The notes beneath the pieces are model-generated. The model saw only the letters and a program-made list of their open reading frames with translations. It was not told where the DNA came from and made no database searches. Of a stretch of DNA of 15,801 nucleotides, positions 1-8,299 are shown piece by piece. The stretch lies in the NCBI GenBank assembly GCA_009602725.1, contig WELB01000201.1, forward strand, positions 74,292 to 90,092, read 5' to 3'. The position numbers were made by a program, and so were the translations under genes. This DNA comes from Spirogloea muscicola. Its lineage: Eukaryota > Streptophyta > Zygnematophyceae > Spirogloeales > Spirogloeaceae. Position 1 is the stretch's first letter. Each line of letters begins with the position of its first letter.

Positions 1-393
1 GACATGGCCCCCGTCAGCACGGCTCCCCCCGCTCTGTGGCACCTCCGGCCCTCCTAGTATAGGGCGTCTTTTCATGTAGCCACATTCTTTGCGCTGCATT
101 CTTTGCGTTTTCTGCATTTTCTGCCTGAACAATGTAATGGCTTGAATTGGCCTCGCTTTAATTTCATGCGCACCGCGCGCCTTCTCTCCAGCGGCTTGCC
201 CGGCAGGCCATCGAGCGGCGGCCGGGTCTGCCAGGGGGGCTGCCTGGCTTCAACGCGGCCGGCTCCTGGGCCCAGGTCTTTCGGATGCGGCTCTCCGTGT
301 CCCTCCACCGCTCCCTCGCTCATGCCGTCCACTCGCGTGCCGGCCGCGCTATCGCGGCTGCTTCTGGGTCGCGTCTGAATGCATCTTTTCCTG

Positions 394-439
394 CTTCGAG
401 CTACTCCGACCTGATGTTGCTCACCCGTGGGTATTGAGC
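394..439 (+). repeat. Box A copy (ends GGGTATTGAGC)
   Basis: Contains CGAGCTACTCCGACCTGA and TTGCTCACCCGTGGGTATTG. Near-identical to 1829-1874, including the bases just before it and the TTCC after it. Followed 55 bases later by the twin-hairpin core at 495. Confidence 0.75.
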
Positions 440-494
440 TTCCGGTTTTTTCGTCGTGTTTTATTGTCTAGCTGCCTAGCTGTGTCTTTTCTTT

Positions 495-568
495 TGGCTT
501 TCGACATTCTCCATTCTTTCTGGGCTGGCTTTGCTGGCCCCCTTTGTCTATGGGCGAGCACTTTCTTC
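495..568 (+). repeat. Twin-hairpin repeat core
   Basis: GGCTTTCGACATTCTCC, CATTCTTTC, GGGCTGGCTTTGCTGGCCC (an imperfect hairpin), then CTATGGGCGAGC. The last box is the variant form shared with the copies at 1569 and 2298. Confidence 0.75.
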
Positions 569-661
569 TACGTCCCATACTTAGAAGAGTCTGTCTTCTA
601 AGTCTAACCATCTACCGTCAGCTTTCCTGGCCCCGTTGAATCTTGCTCATTCCTTTCCTTT

Positions 662-813
662 CCTGGGCTGCCAAATCGCAGCCATCGCCCTCTACTGGAA
701 GAGTCTTTGTTCCACATTCCATCGCCCTCTACTGGAAAAGGTCTTTTCCCAGTAGGTCATTTTGATGTAAGCTGGCCAATCACACTCATCGCCCTCTATT
801 GGAATTGTCTTTC
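662..813 (+). repeat. Three partial repeat cores in tandem
   Basis: CATCGCCCTCTACTGGAA occurs exactly at 683-700 and 720-737, and with one change at 787-804. The first and third are preceded by GGCTG-CCAAATCGCAGCC and GCTGGCCAATCACACTC, recognisable forms of the GGCTGG..CACAGCC box. Confidence 0.75.
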
Positions 814-854
814 TCCCCTTCTCTTCTACGTTCTCCTCCGGCTGGCTTCTTCTG

Positions 855-897
855 CCCTTTGGACATTGTCCGGGCTTGCTGGGCTGGCTTTTCACAG
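855..897 (+). repeat. Twin-hairpin repeat core
   Basis: CCCTTTGGACATTGTCC followed by GGGCTGGCTTTTCACAGC. The spacer between the boxes is shortened. Confidence 0.7.
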
Positions 898-924
898 CAA
901 GAAGGGGCGCGCCCATTCATAATA

Positions 925-960
925 GGGGCTGGGAAAGCCAGCCCAAAAAAGAATGAATAG
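925..960 (-). repeat. Twin-hairpin repeat core, inverted
   Basis: GGGCTGG (926-932), five-base loop, CCAGCCC (938-944): a perfect 7-bp stem. Then AAAAAAGAATG, the reverse of the CATTCTTTTT spacer. It faces the copy ending at 897. Confidence 0.7.
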
Positions 961-1294
961 AGTACGAGAAGGGGGCCAGGGAAAGCGCTAAGAAATGCAA
1001 GCACACAAGGAAACAAAGCAGCTACGTATCACTCAGTAACCCCTGCTAAGCAGCCCCAGGTCAAAGACGCTAGGCTCCTGGAAGTGGGTCCCCTGGCCAG
1101 AGCCAGAGGCAGCAGCGAGGGCTCTGTCGGCGCGCAGGTGCAGAGCGCGGGCCATAGACCTCTCACAGCCCTCGCTTCTTCAGGAAGAGCTTCTTCCCGA
1201 GCCGGCTCCAACCACCACGGCCCAGGCGCCACTGCTGGCCATACTCTTGAGGAGCACGAGCAATCCAACTCCTCCGTCCGACTTCTTGTTCGTT

Positions 1295-1422
1295 CCATTT
1301 TTTGGGCTGGCCTCTCACAGCCGCCGCAATAATTTGGAAGAGCTCGTTCTTTCTTCTCTGTCCAGACTTTTTAGGCTGGGCTTTTCACAGCAGCGCCCCT
1401 TTTACAAGCCCTCTCTTTCTTG
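1295..1422 (+). repeat. Two adjacent twin-hairpin cores
   Basis: First copy: TTTTTTGGGCTGGCCTCTC, ACAGCC, then TTTGGAAGAGCTCGTTCTTTC. Second copy, from 1361: TCCAGACTTTTTAGGCTGGG, then CTTTTCACAGCAGCGCCCC and a diverged remainder. Confidence 0.65.
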
Positions 1423-1520
1423 AACCTGTTCACTATTATACGGTCTTACAGCTTTTAAGATCTCCACGTTTTCCTGCTCCTGTGGACCTTGTCATTAATT
1501 GATCATCCCTTTGCCCCCCC

Positions 1521-1547
1521 CAGTAGTCCCAGTAGTCCCAGTAGTCC
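1521..1547 (+). repeat. 9-bp tandem repeat, three units
   Basis: CAGTAGTCC occurs three times head to tail without a mismatch, right after a run of seven C. Confidence 0.9.
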
Positions 1548-1642
1548 TTCTTTGGCATCTCTTTCTTTGGCTTTGGACATTGTCCATTCTTTTTGAGCTG
1601 GCTTTGCCAGCCCTTCTTCTCTATGGGCGAGCCCTTTCTTTG
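1543..1642 (+). repeat. Twin-hairpin repeat, well-preserved copy
   Basis: GGACATTGTCC at 1575-1585 and GAGCTGGCTTTGCCAGCCC at 1595-1613, then CTCTATGGGCGAGCCCTTTC. Bases 1543-1619 match 1911-1987 with only a handful of differences, the closest pair in the window. Confidence 0.85.
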
Positions 1643-1735
1643 CGCTGGCCTCTCGTAGCCATTGCCTTACACTGGATGAGCTGTTTCTTCTCTCTTCTTC
1701 TGTGGCTGGCCTTCCACAGCCCTCGCCCCTTTGGA
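1643..1735 (+). repeat. Two partial twin-hairpin cores
   Basis: CTGGCCTCTCGTAGCC, ATTGCCTTACACTGGATGAG and CTGTTTCTTC, then from 1699 GTGGCTGGCCTTCCACAGCC and CTCGCCCCTTTGG. Confidence 0.65.
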
Positions 1736-1828
1736 AAAGTTGCTGCTTTATTCGGGAGGAGCTTCATTCTTCTGTCGACTGTCCTTCCGCCGCTGTATCC
1801 GGGTCTCGGCGGAGTGCCTCCTTCCCTG

Positions 1829-1874
1829 CCTCGAGCTACTCGGACCTGACGTTGCTCACTCGCGGGTACTGAGC
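1829..1874 (+). repeat. Box A copy (ends GGGTACTGAGC)
   Basis: CTCGAGCTACTCGGACCTGA and GTTGCTCACTCGCGGGTACT, a close relative of 394-439. Followed 63 bases later by the core at 1937. Confidence 0.75.
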
Positions 1875-1910
1875 TTCCCTAGTATGTTGTCGTAATTGGT
1901 AGCGTAGAGG

Positions 1911-1990
1911 AGTCCTTCCTCGGCATCTCATTCTTCGGCTTTGGACATTGTCCATTCTTTTTGGGCTGGCTTTGCCAGCCCCTCTTTCTC
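1911..1990 (+). repeat. Twin-hairpin repeat, best copy
   Basis: GGACATTGTCC (1943-1953) is a perfect 5-bp stem with one loop base. GGGCTGGCTTTGCCAGCCC (1963-1981) is a perfect 7-bp stem with a five-base loop. CATTCTTTTT separates them. Confidence 0.85.
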
Positions 1991-2160
1991 GCAGATGTGT
2001 TTCCGGCTGAGATGGGCTTGCCAGCTGCATATCTGTCGCTCTTGCGACGTCGAGTTTCGGCCTGTTTGCAGCGTGCTCAGGCTAGTGCCTTGCACCAGAA
2101 AGCTGGGCGAGCTCTAGTAGGTGGCAGAAGGGCTCCGTTCCTGGCATCTAGTATTCATGC

Positions 2161-2202
2161 ATCGAGTAGTGACCTTTATGTTTTGACCCGTGGTTATTGA
2201 GC
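2161..2202 (+). repeat. Box A copy (ends GGTTATTGAGC)
   Basis: CGAGTAGTGACC, then TTTTGACCCGTGGTTATTGA and GC. The 3' half agrees with the box at 15323-15364. A fragmentary core follows at 2298. Confidence 0.65.
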
Positions 2203-2297
2203 GGGTCAATCTGCTGTAGGTTATGTAGATTTTTAGATGTGCTTGCCTTTGTACCTGGCCATTTGGCCTACATTTCTTTCTAATACACGATCCCTCC

Positions 2298-2336
2298 TTT
2301 CTCTATGGGCGAGCCTTCTTTCTTTTCCGCAGCCGT
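2298..2336 (+). repeat. Repeat core fragment
   Basis: TTCTCTATGGGCGAGCC, then TTCTTTC and CGCAGCC. Only the third box is clear. It runs straight into GC-rich DNA (2337-2690). Confidence 0.5.
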
Positions 2337-2700
2337 CGTCGGTGGAATCCACCGCCCCTCTCCAGGAAGCGTCATTCTTTCAGCCACTCACGGCGCGGGC
2401 GGGCGTGGCTGGGGAGCGCCGCACGGGGCACGCTCAAAAGCGCCGCCAAATGTCGGCCCGTCCAGCTGCGGCCCCTGCCACACGGCGCGCCTCGCCTGCC
2501 CTGCCGGTGCCCGCCCGCGCCGCCCACCTCGTCGAGCCTCGCTCCGCCCGCCCTGGCCAGAGCAAGTCGCAGCAAGCCGCTCCTCGTACGCATCGCTTGT
2601 GGGCCTGCCGGTGCCGCATCTGGCTGGTGATCCTCCGCCTTCGCTGGCGCGAGAGACTGGGATTGCACAGCGTGGGAGCCCGCTCGTTTGACCGACATAT
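2337..2700. other. GC-rich segment after a repeat copy
   Basis: Markedly GC-rich and open in several frames on both strands, which is expected of such composition. No frame shows recognisable domains or clear splice borders. It joins directly to the GT61 relic at 2701. Confidence 0.4.
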
Positions 2701-2810
2701 CACCACCATGGCGGAGCGAGGCTGCATGAAGAGCAAGTTCATGAAGCAAGTGCCGTGGGGCTTACAATGTGTGCTGGAGCATGGCGGCGGTCCCGTCCTC
2801 CGTCAGATTT
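2701..2810 (-). pseudogene. GT61 relic: HGAG / LLFMQP exon
   Basis: Matches 11819-11937 of the live gene along its length, including the shared block CTGCATGAAGAGCAAGTT on the plus strand. On the minus strand the similarity reads TEDGTAAMLQHTL against SKDETAALLQHTA. An in-frame TAA then falls at 2764-2762, followed by a deletion and frameshift through the HGAG codons, after which NLLFMQP is kept. The flanks show no further exon similarity on a first reading. It is a decayed copy, not an exon of a working gene. Confidence 0.75.
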
Positions 2811-2860
2811 ACAAAACCTGCACCTTAAGCAGACGGGTCTGTTGATGCACCTCTCCCTTT

Positions 2861-2935
2861 TCATGAACACCTGTATGCATCTGGCTGGCATTTCACAGCC
2901 GATTCTTTCATATCAGCAGCCGCCTTCGCTTTTCC
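2861..2935 (+). repeat. Twin-hairpin repeat, ATCAGCAGCCGC subfamily
   Basis: AACACCTGTATGC, CTGGCTGGCATTTCACAGCC, then ATATCAGCAGCCGCCTTC. Closest relative is 7137-7208, sharing also the lead-in AACACCTGTATGC. Confidence 0.75.
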
Positions 2936-2999
2936 AACCTGTGGGCAACACACGCATCTCTTCAGATTTTCAGAATTCTGCGACTATTTTGCAGCCAGG

Positions 3000-3880
3000 A
3001 CAAGCTGGTCAATCCCACGAGCAGCACCCTCAGTGACGCTGCGGCCCTCCAGCATCCGTTGCCATAGGAAAGATGACTTGCTTGCCATCACCTCGTCTTG
3101 ACTGGATGGTTGCAACAATGCCACTTATAAGGAGGCTAGCTAGGCCTTCAGAGCTCCTGCAGATGCAAGATGCGGCAGCGGACTGAAGGCTTTGCAGGCC
3201 ATCTTTGGCTTCATGCTCGAATGTGACCACAACAGCAAGCACGGCCGCCACTCTCTCCTTCACGTTCACATTAACATTCACTTCATTTATGTTCACGTTT
3301 CTCGAGGTGGATCGATGTCAAGCTTGTGAGCTTCACGAGATGCTAAAATTGCAGCCCTCTCGTCTTGCCCTGCGATCAGGAGTCAACGTTCATATCAGGT
3401 CAATGCACCTCCTTGGAGGTCCTCCAGCGTCATGTCGCCAGGTCGCCCGGACCAAATGCATTTAGATCTTCTTGACATGACTGTTAGGTTTCTGACGCCA
3501 ACAACCTATGGCGATGACAAACGTACCCTTCTGCTAAGACAACAGCTGGCCTGTCACACGCTATGCATAGGATAGGGGAGTTCTCACAGCAGTCGTGCAC
3601 CCCGTTAGCCTTGCCAAGTTCCTCAGAGAAGGGACTGTACAGCCTTGTAGCTGGAGCTGTCAAGGTACGAGCAGCGACCACATAAGTGTGTGCAATTGCC
3701 TTTCATTCCCTGCGCATCAGTGAAGGAGCACCCCTTCACAAGGAAGACCCGGCGTGTTATGGATGTGTACACGGGTTGAACCGTTGTTGTGTGTGTGCGT
3801 ATCAGGCGGGTATGGTGCAGTACGTATACTCTGCTTAGGTATCAATCCTTTTTTGGCAGCTTCAAACATCATTCACTCCT
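3000..3880. other. No gene recognised
   Basis: Only short ORFs. A minus ORF at 3484-3681 (65 codons, cysteine-rich middle: CCENSPILCIACDRPA) has no recognised family. A degenerate TTCAC-type simple repeat lies at 3259-3300. Confidence 0.5.
3259..3300 (+). repeat. Degenerate simple repeat
   Basis: Alternating TTCACG, TTCACA, TTAACA, TTCACT, TTATG, TTCACG units. On the opposite strand it gives a run of alternating Asn and Val. Confidence 0.6.
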
Positions 3881-3935
3881 TTCCTGGGCTGGCCAATCAC
3901 AGCCATCGCTCTTTACTCGGAGAGCCTTTCTTCTC
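3881..3935 (+). repeat. Twin-hairpin repeat core
   Basis: CCTGGGCTGGCCAATCACAG, CCATCGCTCTTTACTCGGAG and AGCCTTTCTTC. Box 1 is missing. Same CCAATCACAGCC form as 662-690. Confidence 0.75.
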
Positions 3936-4130
3936 AAATCGAGCTGTCATCCAGCAAGGGGCTCTCATGACTGACACAAATCCTAGAGCTGAAATTGGTC
4001 CACCAGTGCATAGCAGCCGAGTAGAACGACAAGGAGCAGTTACGTTGATCATGTGGTACGAGCTCACAAACGGACCCGCTGGCAAGAATATATTGCTTAC
4101 TACCACCAATGTTCTCGAGCTTGCATCTGA

Positions 4131-4373
4131 TCAGGATGCGATGCTCCACTGGGCCGCCCGCCGTGTCAGGAGATCAGCTTCCAGCGTTGGCGAGCAACCG
4201 CCGCGAGCGGCCAGCTCTGGCTCTCTGCCCGCCACCCTTATGTCGCCACCGCCACAGCGAAGGCCCTTCTGGAAATTGAACCTCCTCCCTCAAGGCCTCC
4301 TCCGTCGCTAGGCGCACACCTGTCAAGAGCCTCGAGGGCCTCTGGGCCAAAGAGAAAAGCGCGGCCGAATTGA
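4131..4373 (+). other. Open frame of unknown meaning after GC-rich DNA
   Basis: An 80-codon frame without ATG at its start, reading GRPPCQEISFQRWRATAASG, then QLWLSARHPYVATATAKALL and a proline-rich tail. The 16-mer GCGGCCAGCTCTGGCT at 4207-4222 also occurs, inverted, in GT61 exon 1 (15777-15792), and in both places it reads GQLWL in the same phase. Equally it could be chance in GC-rich DNA. The minus strand is also open here. Confidence 0.25.
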
Positions 4374-4375
4374 CT

Positions 4376-4435
4376 GGTGGCTGGGAGAAGCCAGCCCAAA
4401 AGGAATGGACAAGGTCAAGAGGCCAAAGGGCTGCC
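4376..4435 (-). repeat. Twin-hairpin repeat core, inverted
   Basis: Minus strand: CTTTGGCC, TTGACCTTGTCCATTCC, TTTTGGGCTGGCTTCTC, CCAGCCACC. The second hairpin is kept with a different loop. In its own direction it leads into the GC-rich segment 4140-4370. Confidence 0.8.
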
Positions 4436-4909
4436 GTTGCTGCCCCTGCCACTTTTGTCTTACGACTTGCTGACAAACGCGAAAGCATCCCATAAGACTG
4501 TTGCCGTCTCGTCAACCAGGCCCGCTGGGCAGCCATGAGTGGCTCCTGCGCGGGACCTCATCCGAATTCGGCCGGCCGGAGCAGCGGACATCTGCTGTTC
4601 GGGGGCTGCTTGATGATGTCCTCATGCAGACGCTGGGGCCCGGCTGAGGAACAAAAATCAATCACACTGAAACACATTCGGTGCTCTCGGCGCTTGAAAT
4701 TCCTTCCACTCCCTGTTGCACCCTAGGGTAGTGCTGCACCCGACGCTGTGCAGTCCCATCCTTGCTTCACCATTGCACAGGGCAAGCCCTCCCGTTCAGA
4801 GACCGCTCTTCAATCAAGGAACCAGGCTTGGTGTTAGACGAGCTCAAGGTCGCCCAACAACTGCAAGGACACAGAACCTTCAGCATATTGTCGTAATGAC
4901 AGTCTATGA

Positions 4910-4929
4910 ATTGTAAATGCATTTACAAT
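4910..4929. repeat. Perfect 20-bp palindrome
   Basis: ATTGTAAATGCATTTACAAT is its own reverse complement with no spacer. It lies in AT-rich DNA without genes and has TGTAA on both strands. Confidence 0.9.
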
Positions 4930-5125
4930 CCTACAAAGTCAAATATGACACTGAAGCCCTGAGTAAACAAGTCAGTGGCTACTTACCATGTAGGCCCAAC
5001 GAGATTAAGTGATGATATTCGTTAGCCTCAAGCACTCGTGAAGGAAGAATGCCCACGCTAATGTTTGTACAAGTAGAATCAATTGGTACAACATCTTCGG
5101 AATATTGCTAAAGCATTGATCTTAA

Positions 5126-5149
5126 GCATGCTGAAGCACTTCAGCATGC
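5126..5149. repeat. 11-bp inverted repeat, 2-base spacer
   Basis: GCATGCTGAAG, CA, CTTCAGCATGC: perfectly matched arms. No neighbouring gene that it could clearly serve. Confidence 0.9.
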
Positions 5150-5357
5150 AACACAGCTTCCACATTGAAGGGGCCATGGTGTGTGAAGACTCACAAGTTC
5201 TAGAGAATTGCCATTTCCACTTGGCTGGCAACTCACTGACAAGCCCACCGTCAGTGTCCTGTCACACGAGCATGAGGTGGTCACCATCTATGGCATTTGT
5301 TGCCTCGAAACTCGTGCCAAGTCCTTCAGACTTGGACCTACCGGGTCTTAGCTGAAG

Positions 5358-5397
5358 GTGCGTGCAGCCGTGCCCAAGTGCGTGCAGCCGTGCTGTG
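5358..5397 (+). repeat. 20-bp tandem duplication
   Basis: Two copies of a 20-bp unit holding GTGCGTGCAGCCGTGC, at the edge of the GT61 FFEHGGC relic. It appears to have duplicated the codons around the cysteine and helped disrupt that copy. Confidence 0.8.
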
Positions 5398-5472
5398 CTC
5401 GAAGAAGTACGTGTAATCAACATATAAGCTCGAAGCACTGACGTATGGGCCCTTGACCAGGAAAGACCCATG
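5379..5472 (-). pseudogene. GT61 relic: FFEHGGC exon
   Basis: Aligns with 13683-13780 of the live gene. The minus strand reads GSFLVKGPYVSASSLYV then YTYFFEHS, against GQVFLVKGAYVNAKGMTFNATHFFEHGGC split across exon 5. The frame stays open, but GGC is disrupted by a short insertion next to a 20-bp tandem duplication (5358-5397). It is strongly diverged. It sits upstream of the other relic on the same strand, in the order expected for one gene. Confidence 0.7.
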
Positions 5473-5547
5473 CACTATAATTTTTGAAGGTGAATAATAT
5501 GTCACCATAGTCGAAGCTGAGTCAGATTGGATGCACTTCGCCTCCCC

Positions 5548-5569
5548 GACCTGGTTTGGCGGCGAGTCA
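5548..5569 (-). pseudogene. Relic of GT61 intron 4
   Basis: GACCTGGTTTGGCGGC then GAGTCA resembles 14117-14138 (GACCTGG-TTGGCGGCCAAGTCA) in intron 4 of the live gene. It lies just upstream of the FFEHGGC relic, as intron 4 lies just upstream of exon 5. It is short, so it could be chance on its own. Conserved position raises the odds. Confidence 0.35.
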
Positions 5570-5599
5570 ACAGCACAGGTTATTTCAATGGCCTGTTGA

Positions 5600-7060
5600 A
5601 GGACGGTAGGAAGGTTTTCTGAGAGTCCAAAAGCACGGCCAGCCGCTCAGCCCGGACAATCAGTCGTTATCAAGGCCAGGCGACAACAGATGCAGCAATA
5701 CAGGGTTGCAGTGATTCATGGCGCAGTGGACAACCAGACACTGCAGGCCATGTGAACAGCGATCGTGGGCAATTGGTCTCAGAATGTCTGGTCTAAGTCT
5801 GTGGAAGAGTCTGTGCCGGCTCATCATTGACGACCAGGTTTGCATGTCAAGAGCCACAAGAGCATTGTGGTCTTCAGACAGTTGAACAGGCCAGTGGGAT
5901 CAACAGGAGAGTCAGAAAGGTTAAGCAGAAGCTGGAGTGGAGCTGGCAGCAGCAGCAACTTCATATGTCATTGCTCCACTGCTGCACGGCCTGGCAGAGC
6001 ATGCGCCCATCTGCTTGTGTCAGAGGAGCATGCGTCCATGGTCTTCTGCCAAAAGTTAAAACCTTAACCTGTACGGTAACAAGCTCCGCGCCTGGATGTT
6101 GCATTAAGTGTCGTGGCTGCAATTTACTGCTGTCAGGCGCCAGAGGGAGTGCACGGGCAGTATCTGTGAGGTCGTCTCATGGGCAGAGCCAAGCAGCATG
6201 TCTGCCAAGCGGCACGGCTTTTACTGTGCTCTTGTGCCCGCTGTCTAGCACTTGCGCAGGTCGTCACTTGAAATGGTGCAAGCGATGGCAGTTACAGGCA
6301 AGCAACTCTTGCATAGCTGACGATTGTTTACGTGTGCTCCACCCAGTCCGCCTGCTTGAGCATGCGACCGCAGGCACCAATGCAGAGGGCACCCGGCACT
6401 GTGTCTGGACGAGCGAGTCATCCAGTGGCATGTAAACATGATCACGCAGGCTCTTCGAGTCGGAGTATGATGGCTTCTTCAGCAACTCTGGCTAGCTACG
6501 CACAACCTGAATACAAGCGCAGCATCTGGCATGACCGGCAAGGCCAGGGCAGGCCGGTCTCGGCAGACGATGGAGTAACAGTGTGGTCAGCGAGCTCGGC
6601 AACACTGGCTGCCTGGCTTGCGACGCGGCGCGGCGGCACTGGCCCACGGATCTTTCGCAACATCGCTGCAACAGCCTTGCAGCAATGTTGCAGTGGTGTT
6701 GGCGATCCGAGGTCCCAACAGGTGTGCGACTAGCTGCTAGGGCCCGCCACTGCTACGGAACGGCCGGCAGCAGCAGGAATGTGGCGGCACAGTGGGCGAC
6801 GAGGCAACTCCGTTCCTGCGACCCACCACGACGGGTCGGTGTTCCTCGTTACTTTCGCTGCCGGCATCTCAAGCTGACCAGCGGTGCCGGGAACAGGGTG
6901 CAGCACTTCCTGGAGGCTCGGTGCCTTTGGGTCTTGTGTCCTGCTACCGCATGCGTTAGTCCATGTCACTCCAGCCCTCCCAAGCGCTTGCATTGCACCG
7001 CCGCGCCGGTTGCGCCCTTGCAGCAGCCTGTGGCTTGCGCAGCGGGGTTGCTCTTCCTCC
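5600..7060. other. No gene recognised
   Basis: Contains plus-strand ORFs of 202 codons (5827-6435) and 168 codons (6583-7089). Both have irregular residue use rich in Cys, Ser, Arg and Trp with no domain I can name. They may be chance. If the tandem-duplication view is right, this would be the 5' part of the decayed GT61 copy, but I see no clear matches to exons 1-4. Confidence 0.4.
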
Positions 7061-7065
7061 CCTCA

Positions 7066-7104
7066 GCTCATCTGACTTCCTATTGCTGACCCGGGCTTAC
7101 TAAG
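7066..7104 (+). repeat. Diverged box A copy
   Basis: CTCATCTGACTTCC, TATTGCTGACCCGGGCTTAC, TAAGAGC. It lines up with the other box A copies but with several changes. A repeat core follows at 7151. Confidence 0.4.
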
Positions 7105-7136
7105 AGCGCCCTGTCTGCCTAGCCTGTGGCTCCGTC

Positions 7137-7208
7137 AAAAACACCTGTATGCTTCTGGCTGGCTTCCACAGCCGCTCTTAAATATCAGCAGCCGCATTCT
7201 CACTTTCC
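7137..7208 (+). repeat. Twin-hairpin repeat, ATCAGCAGCCGC subfamily
   Basis: AACACCTGTATGC, CTGGCTGGCTTCCACAGCC, ATATCAGCAGCCGCATTCTC. Sister of 2861-2935. Confidence 0.75.
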
Positions 7209-7332
7209 TTGACCCACCACGACGGCTTCCAGCTCGCCGCCGCTGTCGCCGCCGCAAGGCCGTGGGCGCGGCATGCGGGCCGCCACACCGCCAACGCTCG
7301 CGCTTGCGCCGGGCCGCACTTGGCGCGGAAGA
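7204..7332 (-). other. Exon-like GC-rich block of unknown gene
   Basis: On the minus strand, a TACTAAC branch-point-like sequence (7347-7341) and CCGCAG acceptor precede 129 bases that stay open as FRAKCGPAQARALAVWRP, ACRAHGLAAATAAASW, KPSWWVKE, then a GTGAGA donor. All three splice signals are good, but no partner exon or family was found, and the plus strand is open too. Confidence 0.25.
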
Positions 7333-7380
7333 CTGCGGCTGTTAGTATAAGACAGTAAAGCAGCCAGGTGCATACACAGG

Positions 7381-7475
7381 GTATTCATGACCATATTAGC
7401 GGAGGCTGAGCCGCGCAGCGGCAAGGCAGTATTCATGACCATATTAGCGGAGGCCGGGCCGCGCCGCGGCAAGAT
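7381..7475 (+). repeat. 48-bp tandem duplication
   Basis: Two units starting GTATTCATGACCATATTAGC at 7381 and 7429, the first 26 bases identical, then a diverged GCCGCGC..CGGCAAG tail. The length is a multiple of three and the minus strand repeats SANMVMNT, but no gene is evident. Confidence 0.9.
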
Positions 7476-7610
7476 AAGAGCGTGTACTGAGCGGTGGTGA
7501 GGCCCAGAGAGAGAGCAGGACAGAGAGGCCGGGCGAGGCGAGGCGAGGGTTGGAGGGCGGGGCCTACGACGAGCCACTGCCGACGCGCCGTGAACGCCAG
7601 GGCTAAAGTA

Positions 7611-7690
7611 GAATGCGGCTGCTGATTGTAGAAGACGGCTCTTCCAGTGTAAGGCAATGGCTGTGAGGAGCCAGCCCACAAAGGAATGTG
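7611..7690 (-). repeat. Twin-hairpin repeat, near full
   Basis: Minus strand: CATTCCTTTGTGGGCTGGC, TCCTCACAGCCATTGCC, TTACACTGGAAGAGCCGTC, then AATCAGCAGCCGCATTCTAC. It joins both downstream boxes and shows the two subfamilies are one element. Confidence 0.85.
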
Positions 7691-8228
7691 CGAAGGATAT
7701 TCGGATATAGGAGAGGGAGGGGGAATGTGCCAACGGCCGTGGACATACTCTTCTGCCAGCAGGCGGCCCGATCTCGTGCGGCTTGCGGGTGTCGGTAAGC
7801 CATGCGTGCTGGCCCACGCCGGGCGGATCTTTACTGATAACACCCCCCCCACCTCCCGCCCCGAGACGAAGGCACGGAGTGCGCATGGATCAAAGGGAGG
7901 TCAGGGCGAGCCCAGTACGGTGTTAAGGGGGGAGAAAGGTGTGCATTCTATGGTGAGCTACATAAAGTGAAGCCCTAGGCTGAGAGGGGCCAAGGTAACA
8001 GGGCGAAAACACAGCTGAAGAGACATCCAGTACTGACAAGTGAGTACAGGCCCCACATGCTAACTAGGACCCGAGGGACCGCCATGGAAGCCAGTGGCCT
8101 GCTTCTTCAGAAGGTGGTCTTCCGAAGGGGCAAATGGCTATTCAAAGGCAAAGATCTGAAAATATGCTAAGGGGCTAATAGACACGAAGCACGCAGCTAC
8201 ACAAGTGACAGAAGGAAACGAGAATCCA

Positions 8229-8297
8229 CAGAAGGGGGCAATGGCTGTAAAGGCCAGCCCAGCTTAAAATGGACAAAATCTGAAGGGCCGAAAAGTG
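8229..8297 (-). repeat. Twin-hairpin repeat core, inverted
   Basis: Minus strand: CTTTTCGGCCCTTCAGA, TTTTGTCCATTTTAAGC, TGGGCTGGCCTTTACAGCC, ATTGCCCCCTTCTG. Confidence 0.75.
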
Positions 8298-8299
8298 CT

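Noticed and set aside
2237-2845. 202-codon plus-strand ORF
   Set aside because: It overlaps a repeat fragment, the GC-rich block and, antisense, the GT61 relic. Its residues there are just the complement of the relic.
5221-5240. Another hairpin-repeat copy (TTGGCTGGCAACTCACTGAC)
   Set aside because: Only the GGCTGGC and CAC pieces match, and neither flanking box is present.
5827-6435. 202-codon plus-strand ORF
   Set aside because: Irregular Cys/Ser/Arg/Trp-rich composition, overlapping ORFs in other frames and no recognisable motif. Not supported as a gene.
7378-7475. CRISPR-like array
   Set aside because: There are only two units directly abutting with no spacers, and the DNA is eukaryotic.
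7200-7886. 228-codon minus-strand ORF
   Set aside because: It runs through a repeat copy (7611-7690) and the 48-bp tandem duplication, changes character along its length and shows no domain. The open frame is an accident of GC-rich repeats.
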